A stretch of 64,000 bases of DNA from Sphaerulina vaccinii (lineage: Eukaryota; Ascomycota; Dothideomycetes; Mycosphaerellales; Mycosphaerellaceae), in assembly GCA_022570795.1 (NCBI GenBank), contig JAKUDP010000006.1, forward strand, positions 434,001 to 498,000, given 5' to 3'. Made by a program: the position numbers and the translations under genes. The notes under the pieces are model-generated. The model had not been told where the DNA came from. It saw nothing but the letters and a program-made list of their open reading frames with translations, and made no database searches. Below are positions 55,708 through 64,000 of the stretch, piece after piece. The stretch's first letter is position 1; each line of letters begins with the position of its first letter.

Positions 55708-56806
55708 ATGAAAATGTGCGTCCTTCTTGGGTTATTGGCAATATGCACGGCTTTTGCCTCTGCTCAGTTCCTCTCAGCAGATGGAGACTTTCTCCCAGTA
55801 GCCATCTGGGGCAACAAATCTACTGAGCCTTTTCAAATCGCAATCAGTCCTCGCGACATCTTCGCACGTCAGTCTTGTGGACAAGGATATGGTCGTTGCC
55901 GTATGTGCCTCCATCTCTACATTGTGCTGTACGCAATCTGACATGCGTGAATCAGAAAACTCTGGAGCATGCTGTCCCACGAATGCAGGATGTTGTGGTA
56001 CCGGTTGCATCAATCGTGCCAATACGTGCTGCACCGAGTCCATCTATGGAGGAGGCGTGTGTCCTCCAAGCAATCGCTGCTGTCCCGGGAATGGTTGCCT
56101 ACCACCAGGATACGGCTGCTGCGGCAACGAGGGAAACATCGTGCCTCTCGATGGATCAGACTGCTGTAGTGATGGCAGACATTGCCCGCCTGGTTCGACC
56201 TGTGTGCGTTGCAACTATGACTCGTCCTTGATCTGCTGCCGAGGACAGAACGATAATTATGTTCCGCCAAACTTCGGGACCAGTATCGCAACTTTGACTA
56301 CGCCGACAAGTAGTCCTCAGGCGGTGGCCAGTACACCACCAGCAGAGGGGATTACGAGTTCTCTGGCACTCACGATCACTCCACCGGCAGAGACGATCAC
56401 TGCACCAGCAGAAACGTTCACTGAAAGGACAACGCGAACCACGGTCGCTGCATACTCGTACAGCTACTACACGACTATCTATGTCTACGTGACCTACAAC
56501 TACTACCCGACGTACACTCCTACAACGACACTGACATTCACGGAGACAACAACACTTTCGGCCTATGTCACAGCTCTCGCAGACGCGAACGGGTCTTTCT
56601 CTGAGGACATATCTTTCATCCAAGCCTCTGTAAGCCGGGAGGCCTTACAGAATACTTATACAGCTCGCACGACTACCTCATCAACAGGGAGCTCTGGAAG
56701 TGGTGGCGGCTTCGCAGCGAGCGCACCATCACTACACATGGGCATAGCAGGCAAGATATTTCTGGTCGTGGCGGTAATGATGGGCTTTCTTGCAGTATTG
56801 CTATAA
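55708..56806 (+). CDS. Secreted granulin-like, GPI-anchored protein
   Basis: Exons 55708-55900 and 55956-56806, giving 347 residues. The 55-nt intron (GTATGT...CTGAC...CAG) joins GRC to QNSGACC. It has a signal peptide (KMCVLLGLLAICTAFASA) and then a Cys-rich module with repeated CC pairs (GACCPTNAGCCGTGC, NTCCTES, NRCCPGNGC, YGCCGNEG, SDCCSDGRHC, LICCRG), like granulin/epithelin-type disulfide ladders. A Thr/Tyr-rich stalk and a C-terminal hydrophobic tail (IFLVVAVMMGFLAVLL) indicate a GPI signal. It is likely a cell-surface protein of unknown function. Its stop overlaps the stop of the convergent SprT paralog C by six bases. Confidence 0.85.
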
Positions 56807-57574
56807 TCCATACTTTCTGCCAGTAGCTTGCTCAAACCAATCATCAGTCAAACTGAGACCAGTCTTCCTCTCCAGGTACTTCGCAGCCGCAGTCCAGATA
56901 GGCCCATGACTTGGATCATCACTGCGCATCTCAAAGCATCCTGGGTAGCCACAATTGACCAGGAAGTAACAGTGCAACATCTCATGAACCAGAACTCCCA
57001 GTGCCGCTAGTCTTGGCAAGGCATTCCAGTCAAGATCAGCTCGTAAAGTCGTGGTGACCCTCGGTATGTTCTCCTCGTTAATGTGTCGTGGCTGGGTCAG
57101 GCCGATAGCATTCAGTTCCATCCCAGACGCAACGAGGCCTGAGATGCTCGAGTATGGCCGCCAACGTAGACATACGCGACGTCGTAGATCACCATGGAAG
57201 AGCACTGTGTCGTAGTCGCAGAAGATCTTGATGCATAGGTCCCACATGATAGGAGTATTGCGATTGAGGAAAGCTCCAATCCGTTTTGCTGCAGCTCTTG
57301 TCTCTGGTGTATCTGCTACAGTCGTCTGCAATCGAGCAAAGGCCTGCTGAGGATGTACAGGTCGCGAAGGATAAGGCCGCCATAATGGTGACGACTGATC
57401 GAAGGAGGCTTCTTGCAGGATCTCAAGCTCGGTTGGGTCGACTGTATATGATGTTCCATGTCCTCGCTTCGCTCTTCGACGAGCGCAGTAAGTCCTTGTA
57501 CGGAACTTCCTCAGCTGCAGCTCCGCTTCGAGCTCTTCTTGCATCGCCTCAAAACGAAACCAATTGATAGGCAT
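56801..57574 (-). CDS. SprT-like zinc metalloprotease, paralog C
   Basis: Single exon, 257 residues. AKRGHGTSYTVDPTELEIL spans the position where paralogs A and B have an intron, so this copy lost the intron or never gained it. The core is YDTVLFHGDLRRRVCLRW, and the zinc motif VLVHEMLHCYFLVNCGY lies at 197-201, followed by DPSHGPIWTAAAKYLE in place of the GHG of A and B. The complete C-terminus (DDWFEQATGRKYGL) makes it the fullest copy. Function as for paralog A is inferred only from the fold. Confidence 0.85.
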   Translation of the reverse strand: MPINWFRFEAMQEELEAELQLRKFRTRTYCARRRAKRGHGTSYTVDPTELEILQEASFDQSSPLWRPYPSRPVHPQQAFARLQTTVADTPETRAAAKRIGAFLNRNTPIMWDLCIKIFCDYDTVLFHGDLRRRVCLRWRPYSSISGLVASGMELNAIGLTQPRHINEENIPRVTTTLRADLDWNALPRLAALGVLVHEMLHCYFLVNCGYPGCFEMRSDDPSHGPIWTAAAKYLERKTGLSLTDDWFEQATGRKYGL

Positions 57575-58081
57575 TGCTGCGTGACTTCGATTACGCAGAG
57601 CAGAGAAGCGAAATCAAGCCGTGGTATATATGGAGTCGTCGAAGCTGAACATGCTTCACGGCTGTAAGCAGAGAGCACACCGCAAGTCTCATCCTTCACA
57701 AGCGATCAATGCGTTGGCCTGAGGCGAAAGCAAGGCCCGCTAGATTGAGGTTCCAGGCAAGTTGACTGGTTGGCGACCATAAAACAGAACACGCACTCTC
57801 CATTTCCTCAGAATCCTGGTCTCATTGCTGCATCTGGAACTACAGCGCCGCAGAGCCTAATCGAAGCGCGGAGAGGGCTCAGCAGACCAGCATATATGCC
57901 CCTAGGATGCTGTCGGCGACATTGTCTTGGGAATCAGATCCCAGCCAATCACGACCATATGAGTCCACTCTCGTTGTATGTCTCTACACCCGAGCGAGCA
58001 CTAAGCTATTGCATCTCTAGACAGGATGCAGAAGCTACTGAACGAAACTTCAGGAGAGATGTTGCATTTGAGCAACATCAT
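57575..58081. other. Intergenic
   Basis: No gene supported between paralog C and the 3' end of the monooxygenase gene. Confidence 0.4.
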
Positions 58082-59663
58082 CTACAAAGTATGCTCCCCG
58101 TCCCTCTTCTCCTCCTTCCACTTCGCATAGTCATGCCCGATCTCCTCCAGTGTCCTAACCTCACACCTCTTCTCACCAACATCAGCAAAAGCCATTTTGA
58201 TACTTGGAAACCTTTCTCTAATCCAATACTGCTCTTCTTCCCACCTCGGCGGCTTCTTGCCAACTTCTCCTTGCGTTGCTGGTGCAGACCTCGCCCAGTC
58301 AGATAACATGTTGATCTGCTCTGCATCTCGAGGAAATTTGAGTACATGGAAGTTTCGCCCATCGCCCATTTCCTCGATCGTCTGCTCTTCCCAGGCTGCC
58401 ATGTCAGAGTCGGAAGGTAGGGAGAGGCGGCCGGAGAGCACGCGAGCTATGACGGCCGATTGGACTTCTGCCATTGGGAAAGGTATGACCTTTTGATTGA
58501 GGACCAGGAAGGAGAGCGTGGGATGTGGTCGGTAGAAGATGTGTTGGTAGGTGTTTTCCACTCTTTCGCCGGAGGTGATGAGTGGTGGCGATAGAAAATC
58601 CAGGAATGGATAGGAGTAGAAGTAGCCTGTGCAGTAGACTATTGCGTCGATGTCGGTTTCGGTACTCCCGTCTGCGAAGCGAACACTTCGATCTTCGATC
58701 AGGTATTCAGAAATCGGCGGCTTTTCGATATGTGTTGCCTTGGCTCCTTCGACGTTCAAGTAGGATTCCGATTTGCTTGATATGATCAACGGCTTTTGAC
58801 AAACTGTCTCGATCTGTGCTCCAATATCAATCCCAGAAGCCGAGTTTCCTACCACAATTACCTTCTTTCCAGCGTAGTTCTCCGGCTTTCTGTAGAACTT
58901 CGAATGAGAAATCACATTCGGGAACGCCTTATTCCACTCTCGTATCCCAGGAACGTCGGGTATGTAAGGTACATCGTAATGGCCATTTGCACAGATTACT
59001 GCATCGAAGACTTCGACCCTTCCTACATCGGACGAGAGAGACTTGTATTCAACTGACCATTTCTCGTCGGAGGTGAGCTTGACATTGAGGATCTTAGTGT
59101 TGAATCGGATCAGATGTCTGACGTCTTGGGCATAGGCTTCGATGTAGTCGAGCACATCTTTATGTTTGGGGAAGAGTTGTCTTTCGCTTGGCCAGTTGAG
59201 ATCAGAGAAACCCATTAAGTTTCGAGGGATGTTTGTTTCTAGACGCTCGTAGACGGGTGTCAACACGTCGCCTTTTTGATCTGCTTCGTTTTCCGCATGG
59301 TGTGGGCTTGTTTGTGGTACAGAAACATGTGTTGAAGAGGAGTCAATGTCGAAAGGCGTGTAGTTCCATAAGCCGCCTGTTCTTGAACGTTGTTCGTAGA
59401 TCACAATCTTGGAGAATGCCTTCTCGGCTAGCAAGTATCTAAATTCTGTGTCAGTCTTGTCGTACTAGATGTTCATAGTAGAAAGTGAGTGATTACTTTG
59501 CTGCTGCAATCCCACTTGGTCCTGCTCCGATGACGCAGACGCTTTGGGCTCTGAAGTGGCGTTGCGGAGGTATTGATCCCATACTGGCAAAACCTTTGCT
59601 TCGAAAAGATGAACAACGAGACACCGGGTATAGCAGCCCACGAGTGAGGTGTACTGCGAACAT
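58082..59663 (-). CDS. Flavin-containing monooxygenase
   Basis: Exons 59663-59497 and 59438-58082, giving 507 residues. The 58-nt intron interrupts just after the FAD-binding VCVIGAGPSGIAAAK motif. The rest holds IVIYEQRSRTGGLWNY, the FMO-type FPNVISHSKFY segment, the NADPH site VVGNSASGIDIG and DAIVYCTGY. An N-terminal extension of ~45 residues precedes the FAD motif and is Arg/Ser-rich; MFAVHLTRGLLYPVSRCSSF could be a mitochondrial signal, or translation may start at the later MGSIPP. Such enzymes oxidise soft nucleophiles (S, N) in detoxification or secondary metabolism. No biosynthetic cluster is present. Confidence 0.9.
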
Positions 59664-60059
59664 AAGAAGCAGCCGCGTAGGCGAAGGATGAATCGAGATT
59701 GAGAGTGAAACATCCGATATCGCAACGGCAACATGCCGGGTTGTGATTATATGGAGCTGCAATATTGCGTGCTCTTTCGCTATACAGTATATGCATCGTT
59801 AATAGCTAACCATGTGCACCTTACATTTGAAATCACTTTCGATATGCAAGCGCCTCCCTTGAGAGGCTCTCTCTGAATAACGAACGATTTCTGTGAGGAG
59901 GAGGGGGCCGCTTGCAAAGCCGCAGTGATTGCAAAAGTCCGTGAGAATGGTTACTCGTACGGAACAAGGTCATGGTCTCGTAGCATGTTCGAGTCTTACA
60001 TCGCTGGTTGATGCTGAGCTGACAGTGCATCGTTCTTCGCCAGGTCACAGAGATCGGCC
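59664..60059. other. Intergenic, MSH3 3' flank and FMO promoter
   Basis: No gene seen. Both neighbours are on the minus strand. Confidence 0.4.
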
Positions 60060-63000
60060 TCACAGCTGTTCGATCCCATTCACAAGCCTCTCAAGCTGTG
60101 CCTCCTCCCCATCCATAACAAGTTCAGTCATAGCCTTGGCCAGGTATGAGACTCTCCTCCTCGCCTCCTCCTCTTCCATAGCTTTTGACTTCCTAGCAGC
60201 CTCATCAAGCAGACTCCTTGGCAAGCCAGCAAGTCTCGCCACATTGAGACCATAGCTACGATGTGCCACACCTTCACCTACCTCATACAAGAATGTAATC
60301 TGCTTTTCCTTCTCCTCACCTTCGGCCTCGTTCTCCGTGAACGTCATGTGAACGTTCTTCAGTGCCCCGTCGAGAGTTTCAGCAATCCGAGCCATCGATT
60401 GATAGTGAGTAATGAACAGTGTCAAACTCTTCTGTACAGTGACCATATGCTTCAGCACACTCTGTGCGATCGCTACGCCGTCGTGCGTACTCGTGCCACG
60501 ACCTAGCTCGTCCAGGATGACCAGACTTCGAGGTGTAGCTTGTTTCAGGATGTCGCTGGTCTCACCTAGCTCGACCATGAATGTAGATTCACCTTTCATC
60601 ATGTTGTCGAAAGCTCCCATGCGCGTGAAGACAGCGTCAAGCAGACCGAGTTCGCAGGCTTCTGCTGGAACGTAGGATCCGATCTGAGCCATGATGGCGA
60701 TCAAAGCGACTGATCGGACATAGGAAGACTTGCCACCCATGTTGGGTCCAGTGATGAGGAGAGCTCGTGTAGCATCGGCTGCTAGATCGATGGAGTTTGG
60801 AACGAAGTTGTCGAGAAGCAGTTGCTCTACCATAGGGTGTCGACCAGCTGTGATAGAGATACCCGGACTGTCTGCGAAATTAGGTTTGCAATATCCAGGT
60901 TGTTGTGCCACAGATGCCAACGAGAGGAGACAGTCCAGTAGTGCCAGGGATTGTATGCAGTCGCGAAAGGCTTCATACTTGGAGCCGATCTCGGTCAGGA
61001 GTGCGGTATACGCCGCATCACAAGCATTGGATAAGGATTCCTTGTGCTGATCGCGCTCTCGAAGCAGCTTCACCACTTCCGGTGGATGGAAGCGGCTCAT
61101 CTTTTTCGTACTGTTGATCTTCGTCCATGTGGCAGGAACATTCTTGAGCTGTGTGTTGTCAAGCTCGACTAAATAGTCGATCTCTGCGACTGTTATGTAC
61201 GTGATCGGCACCTTGCGTTTCAGAATTGCAGCGGCTGTCTTCTTATACTCATTGAGATCGTGCTCGACGGCTACAATGCCGCACTTGTGATCTGTGATGG
61301 CTTCCGTCTCATGCTCCTCACGAAAGAAGTTGTACTTGTCGTTCTCCTTGGCAGGCTGCATGTTCATGCGCCCAAGATAGTCGAGCACATCATCAGACAT
61401 CTGTGGAAGCGACGCTATGGCTTCATTGATCATGTCTGACTTGAAGCCAGCATCGGCTGCAGACTGAACAAAGTGGTACTCCTGGGCCACGCCTTGTAGC
61501 GTCTGCAGGAACTGTAGCAGCTCCGAACGAGCACACTTCTTGTAGTAGATTCTGATTAGCGTCCGTTCCAGGTCTGCTTTGGTCTTGTTCAGAAGGCGCT
61601 TGATACGTTCGACACCTGCCTGCCCAGCGCCTTCATTGAGCTCTTCGACAGCTGCGACACGTTCGTCTAGTCTGGCGCGATCTAGCAGAGGTCTACCGAC
61701 CCATTTGCGTAGCAGTCTTTGACCCATACGTGTCTGAGTGTGGTTCAGTGTCCAGAAGAGACTGCCTTTCTCTGCTTGATCAGTCTGGTTGCGATATATT
61801 TCGAGACTAGTCAAGGTGTTACCATTCAGCAGCATATGTGATCTTGCGCTGAACGACTGAAAGCTCCTCGTCAGGTCGAATACATGCTGTAGGCCGTAAT
61901 CTGTGAGATGTGTGATCATGGCCGATAAGCAGATTGTAGCATTCTCTGACAACTTGTGGACCTTATCCAGGAGGGTGCCAGTGTCCTGCGAAGACTGCAC
62001 TTGTGATGAAGTAGGCGCTCCATCTTTCAACTTGTCGGCATAGAACTTGGTAATGTGGCTATATGCCTGAGCTGCCATGGTCTTCGGCTTGTCTTTCCAC
62101 TCCAGCCGAGCGTCATCGCCGCCCGAAAGATGCTGAACAAGCTTCTTGGTCGCTTTGGAGACCTCGCCAACGATGACAAATTCAGCCGGCGAGATATGTA
62201 GCAAGCGCGTCTCCAGCTCACTGCGCATCCAGCCATCTTCGAAGTCGTCATACACGATCTCTCCAGTCGCTGGCTGTACAGCAATGAGACCAATCTGAAC
62301 CTTCTCGTCTGAGCCTACCCCTTTCGGGTAGCTTTCCGTCATGCACAGTAGATGACCTGAAGCAGGTGCGCCTCCATCAGCTCCAGCTAGTGTCGTACCC
62401 AGTCCTTCTTCGTCGTCGATGTATGTTGCTTTCGTGTACAGGTTCGTAAGGTCGCGCTCGAACAGCTTGCTCTTGTTAGCTCCTGCAGCCTTCAGAGCAG
62501 CCGTCTCCAGTTGTCGAACTATGCCGACCTTGTGCCCAGCATTGATCAGTCGCTTCACATGTACATGCAGCCGGTGCGTAGGAAAGCTAGCACCAGCAAA
62601 TCTCGTCATATGTGCTTCAGATGGATGTTCATCGAATCGCATCTTTCCAGGTATGCACACCACTGACAGGACTTTCGACGCCACTCGAGCGTCTTCGCCA
62701 TATAGCCTGTACTTGTATCCCACTTCCACCACCAGAAGTACATCTGGGTGTTTACGCTTCAGGTCCACCACCTTCTGATCTAGAGGCGTCAATTTGCCTT
62801 TTCTCGAAGCTGGTATCTTTCTGCCACCCTTCTTCTGTGCTGGAGCCTCCTCTTCATCTTCCTCGTCTGGTACCTCATCGTCGCCAGCCTGAGTCTCCTC
62901 GTCGATGAGTCCACTACGCCGCTTGATGTTGGCTATACTGTCCGGACGGCCTAGCTTCTTCACGAACTTCTGATGCAGACGTGCTTTCAATTGTCGAGTC

Positions 63001-63446
63001 TCCTCGTCGTCTACCTCCTCTGCGTCCAGCTCTCTAGCAGGCTCACTCGAGCTTGAGAAGGTGTACTTCGACGTTCTCGCAGTGACCTTGACCTTCTTGC
63101 CGCTATCTCCTCGTGCCAATGCTGGTGATGCTCGTCTAGACTGCTTCTCGGTATCAGAGCTTCCTCTTCGCCGCTTCGAGACAGGTATCAGCGTCTCATC
63201 GTCGTCTGCTGGTCGTTTGGATGTGAAGGCTGGCCCGTTGAATCCATTGGGCCCGTTCACAAACAGGCTCCCTTCTTCTGCATCCGGGCATCTCTCAGGT
63301 GTTGTAGATGAAGGTCGCTGAGATGGGATGTCTTTCACTTTCGGCTTCTGAGTCGCAGGTTTCGGCGTGAAGAAGCTGGAGATGGACGCCTGTTTCGATT
63401 GCGAGGACTTCTGCGTGAGTGAAGGTGGCGAACGTGCAGAGCCCAT
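60060..63446 (-). CDS. MSH3: Msh3, MutS-beta DNA mismatch-repair protein
   Basis: Single exon, 1128 residues. A PCNA-interaction motif (QASISSFF, 19-26) opens a disordered basic N-terminus. The mismatch-binding MutS-I domain follows (LTPLDQKVVDLKRKHPDVLLVVEVGYKYRLYGEDA), then lever and clamp regions (GSLFWTLNHTQTRMGQRLLRKWVGRPLLD). The ATPase has Walker A TGPNMGGKSSYVRS near 900 and Walker B LVILDELGRGTSTHDG. The K-Y-R in VGYKYRLYG marks Msh3 rather than Msh6, which has a Phe-x-Glu motif. With Msh2 it forms MutS-beta, which repairs insertion/deletion loops. No breaks are seen. Confidence 0.96.
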   Translation of the reverse strand: MGSARSPPSLTQKSSQSKQASISSFFTPKPATQKPKVKDIPSQRPSSTTPERCPDAEEGSLFVNGPNGFNGPAFTSKRPADDDETLIPVSKRRRGSSDTEKQSRRASPALARGDSGKKVKVTARTSKYTFSSSSEPARELDAEEVDDEETRQLKARLHQKFVKKLGRPDSIANIKRRSGLIDEETQAGDDEVPDEEDEEEAPAQKKGGRKIPASRKGKLTPLDQKVVDLKRKHPDVLLVVEVGYKYRLYGEDARVASKVLSVVCIPGKMRFDEHPSEAHMTRFAGASFPTHRLHVHVKRLINAGHKVGIVRQLETAALKAAGANKSKLFERDLTNLYTKATYIDDEEGLGTTLAGADGGAPASGHLLCMTESYPKGVGSDEKVQIGLIAVQPATGEIVYDDFEDGWMRSELETRLLHISPAEFVIVGEVSKATKKLVQHLSGGDDARLEWKDKPKTMAAQAYSHITKFYADKLKDGAPTSSQVQSSQDTGTLLDKVHKLSENATICLSAMITHLTDYGLQHVFDLTRSFQSFSARSHMLLNGNTLTSLEIYRNQTDQAEKGSLFWTLNHTQTRMGQRLLRKWVGRPLLDRARLDERVAAVEELNEGAGQAGVERIKRLLNKTKADLERTLIRIYYKKCARSELLQFLQTLQGVAQEYHFVQSAADAGFKSDMINEAIASLPQMSDDVLDYLGRMNMQPAKENDKYNFFREEHETEAITDHKCGIVAVEHDLNEYKKTAAAILKRKVPITYITVAEIDYLVELDNTQLKNVPATWTKINSTKKMSRFHPPEVVKLLRERDQHKESLSNACDAAYTALLTEIGSKYEAFRDCIQSLALLDCLLSLASVAQQPGYCKPNFADSPGISITAGRHPMVEQLLLDNFVPNSIDLAADATRALLITGPNMGGKSSYVRSVALIAIMAQIGSYVPAEACELGLLDAVFTRMGAFDNMMKGESTFMVELGETSDILKQATPRSLVILDELGRGTSTHDGVAIAQSVLKHMVTVQKSLTLFITHYQSMARIAETLDGALKNVHMTFTENEAEGEEKEKQITFLYEVGEGVAHRSYGLNVARLAGLPRSLLDEAARKSKAMEEEEARRRVSYLAKAMTELVMDGEEAQLERLVNGIEQL

Positions 63447-64000
63447 GTTGGTGTTATCACATTGTTGTTCAGTGGATTCGAATGTATTTGATGACGATGA
63501 AGTCGAAGGAAAGTACGCGCCCCGACACGAGGCGTTCCTTCTTCGCGTTGACAGGGGTCTCCACTATCGAAGTGAAGAATTGTACGATCGACCCTCTTCC
63601 GTTTCATAATCTTCGCTCGCTCGCTCGAGTCCATTGCTCAGCGTTCTCCACCTTGAGTAGCTTAGCTCTTGCTTCAACAGCAGAAGCAGTACGTTCATCA
63701 GCTCGTTTTGGGTATACAACTCACTCTTAATCGTGCTGGAGAACTGTGAGACTGGTGACTCTACTATTAGGATGACATTTGGACGCCCGAGCCAAGCGGC
63801 GTCCGAGTTCGTGAATAAGCGTGATACGAAGCGCGCCCAGGCCGCCATCACACCGCACATACTGTGATCGGTGCCATAGGGGGCGAGGATCTGGTCGATG
63901 CAGAAGTAGCCCGATATCATCTTCTTCGCTGTCAATAGGCTCACTCGCCTCTTGGCTTGCACACGTGCATCGCGCAAGCCGCAGATCTGAGCGGTCCCAC
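63447..64000. other. Upstream of MSH3, window edge
   Basis: Contains the MSH3 promoter. Protein-like minus-strand frames run to the edge (e.g. RADERTASAVEARAKLLKVE near 63650-63720 and an acidic EPIDSEEDD stretch near 63925), so the 3' end of another gene may lie here. It cannot be modelled without sequence beyond 64000. Confidence 0.35.

Overview
The window reads as nuclear DNA of a filamentous ascomycete. Genes carry short spliceosomal introns (mostly 50-60 nt, GTRNGT donors, CTAAC/CTGAC branch sites close to the acceptor) and lie on both strands. The gene types are typical of Pezizomycotina: a HET-domain gene, an Ecp6-like LysM protein, small cysteine-rich secreted proteins, 2EXR proteins and a SidJ-type hydrolase. 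Two introns that look like copies of one introner-like element, together with the LysM gene, point to Dothideomycetes (Capnodiales/Mycosphaerellales). That placement is inference. I saw no tRNA, rRNA, CRISPR or intact transposon. All splice models were built by hand from the sequence.

Layout. 0-6 kb: a secretome patch with a GPI-anchored cysteine-rich protein, a three-LysM protein and a 77-residue cysteine-rich secreted protein, with a tandem repeat array between the first two. 6-17 kb: SidJ-like esterase, HET gene, a PPxY protein, a 2EXR protein, an unusual PAH plus C2H2 fusion, a Pex14/17-type peroxin and a four-exon amidase followed by a decayed piece of its own 3' end. 17-25 kb: F-BAR/DEP/RhoGAP protein, coiled-coil protein and an RRM-YTH m6A reader. 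25-29 kb: about 4 kb without a convincing gene. 29-35 kb: GNAT acetyltransferase, Nep2-like deneddylase, TRM112 and LSM6 (divergent pair) and a methyltransferase. 37-43 kb: a 1121-residue disordered protein and a Dal5-family transporter with a damaged TM3 region. 43.6-44.8 kb: a second array of the repeat seen near 2 kb. 45-52 kb: THOC5-like protein, truncated BTB gene, a large protein with a C48-like catalytic site, and mitoribosomal mS29 (RSM23). 52-58 kb: a 2EXR gene with an in-frame stop and three paralogous SprT-like metalloproteases with a granulin-like GPI protein between two of them. 58-64 kb: flavin monooxygenase and MSH3.

Core functions (TRM112, LSM6, THOC5, RSM23, MSH3, peroxin, YTH) are interspersed with fast-evolving accessory loci (HET, LysM, secreted cysteine-rich proteins, SprT paralogs, repeat arrays). 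There is no sign of one metabolic cluster. The most unusual signals are the two-locus ~250-bp repeat family with a possible conserved hairpin, the matched introner-like introns, the PAH-zinc-finger fusion, the disordered C48-like protein and the SprT-like trio with a shared intron position missing in one copy.
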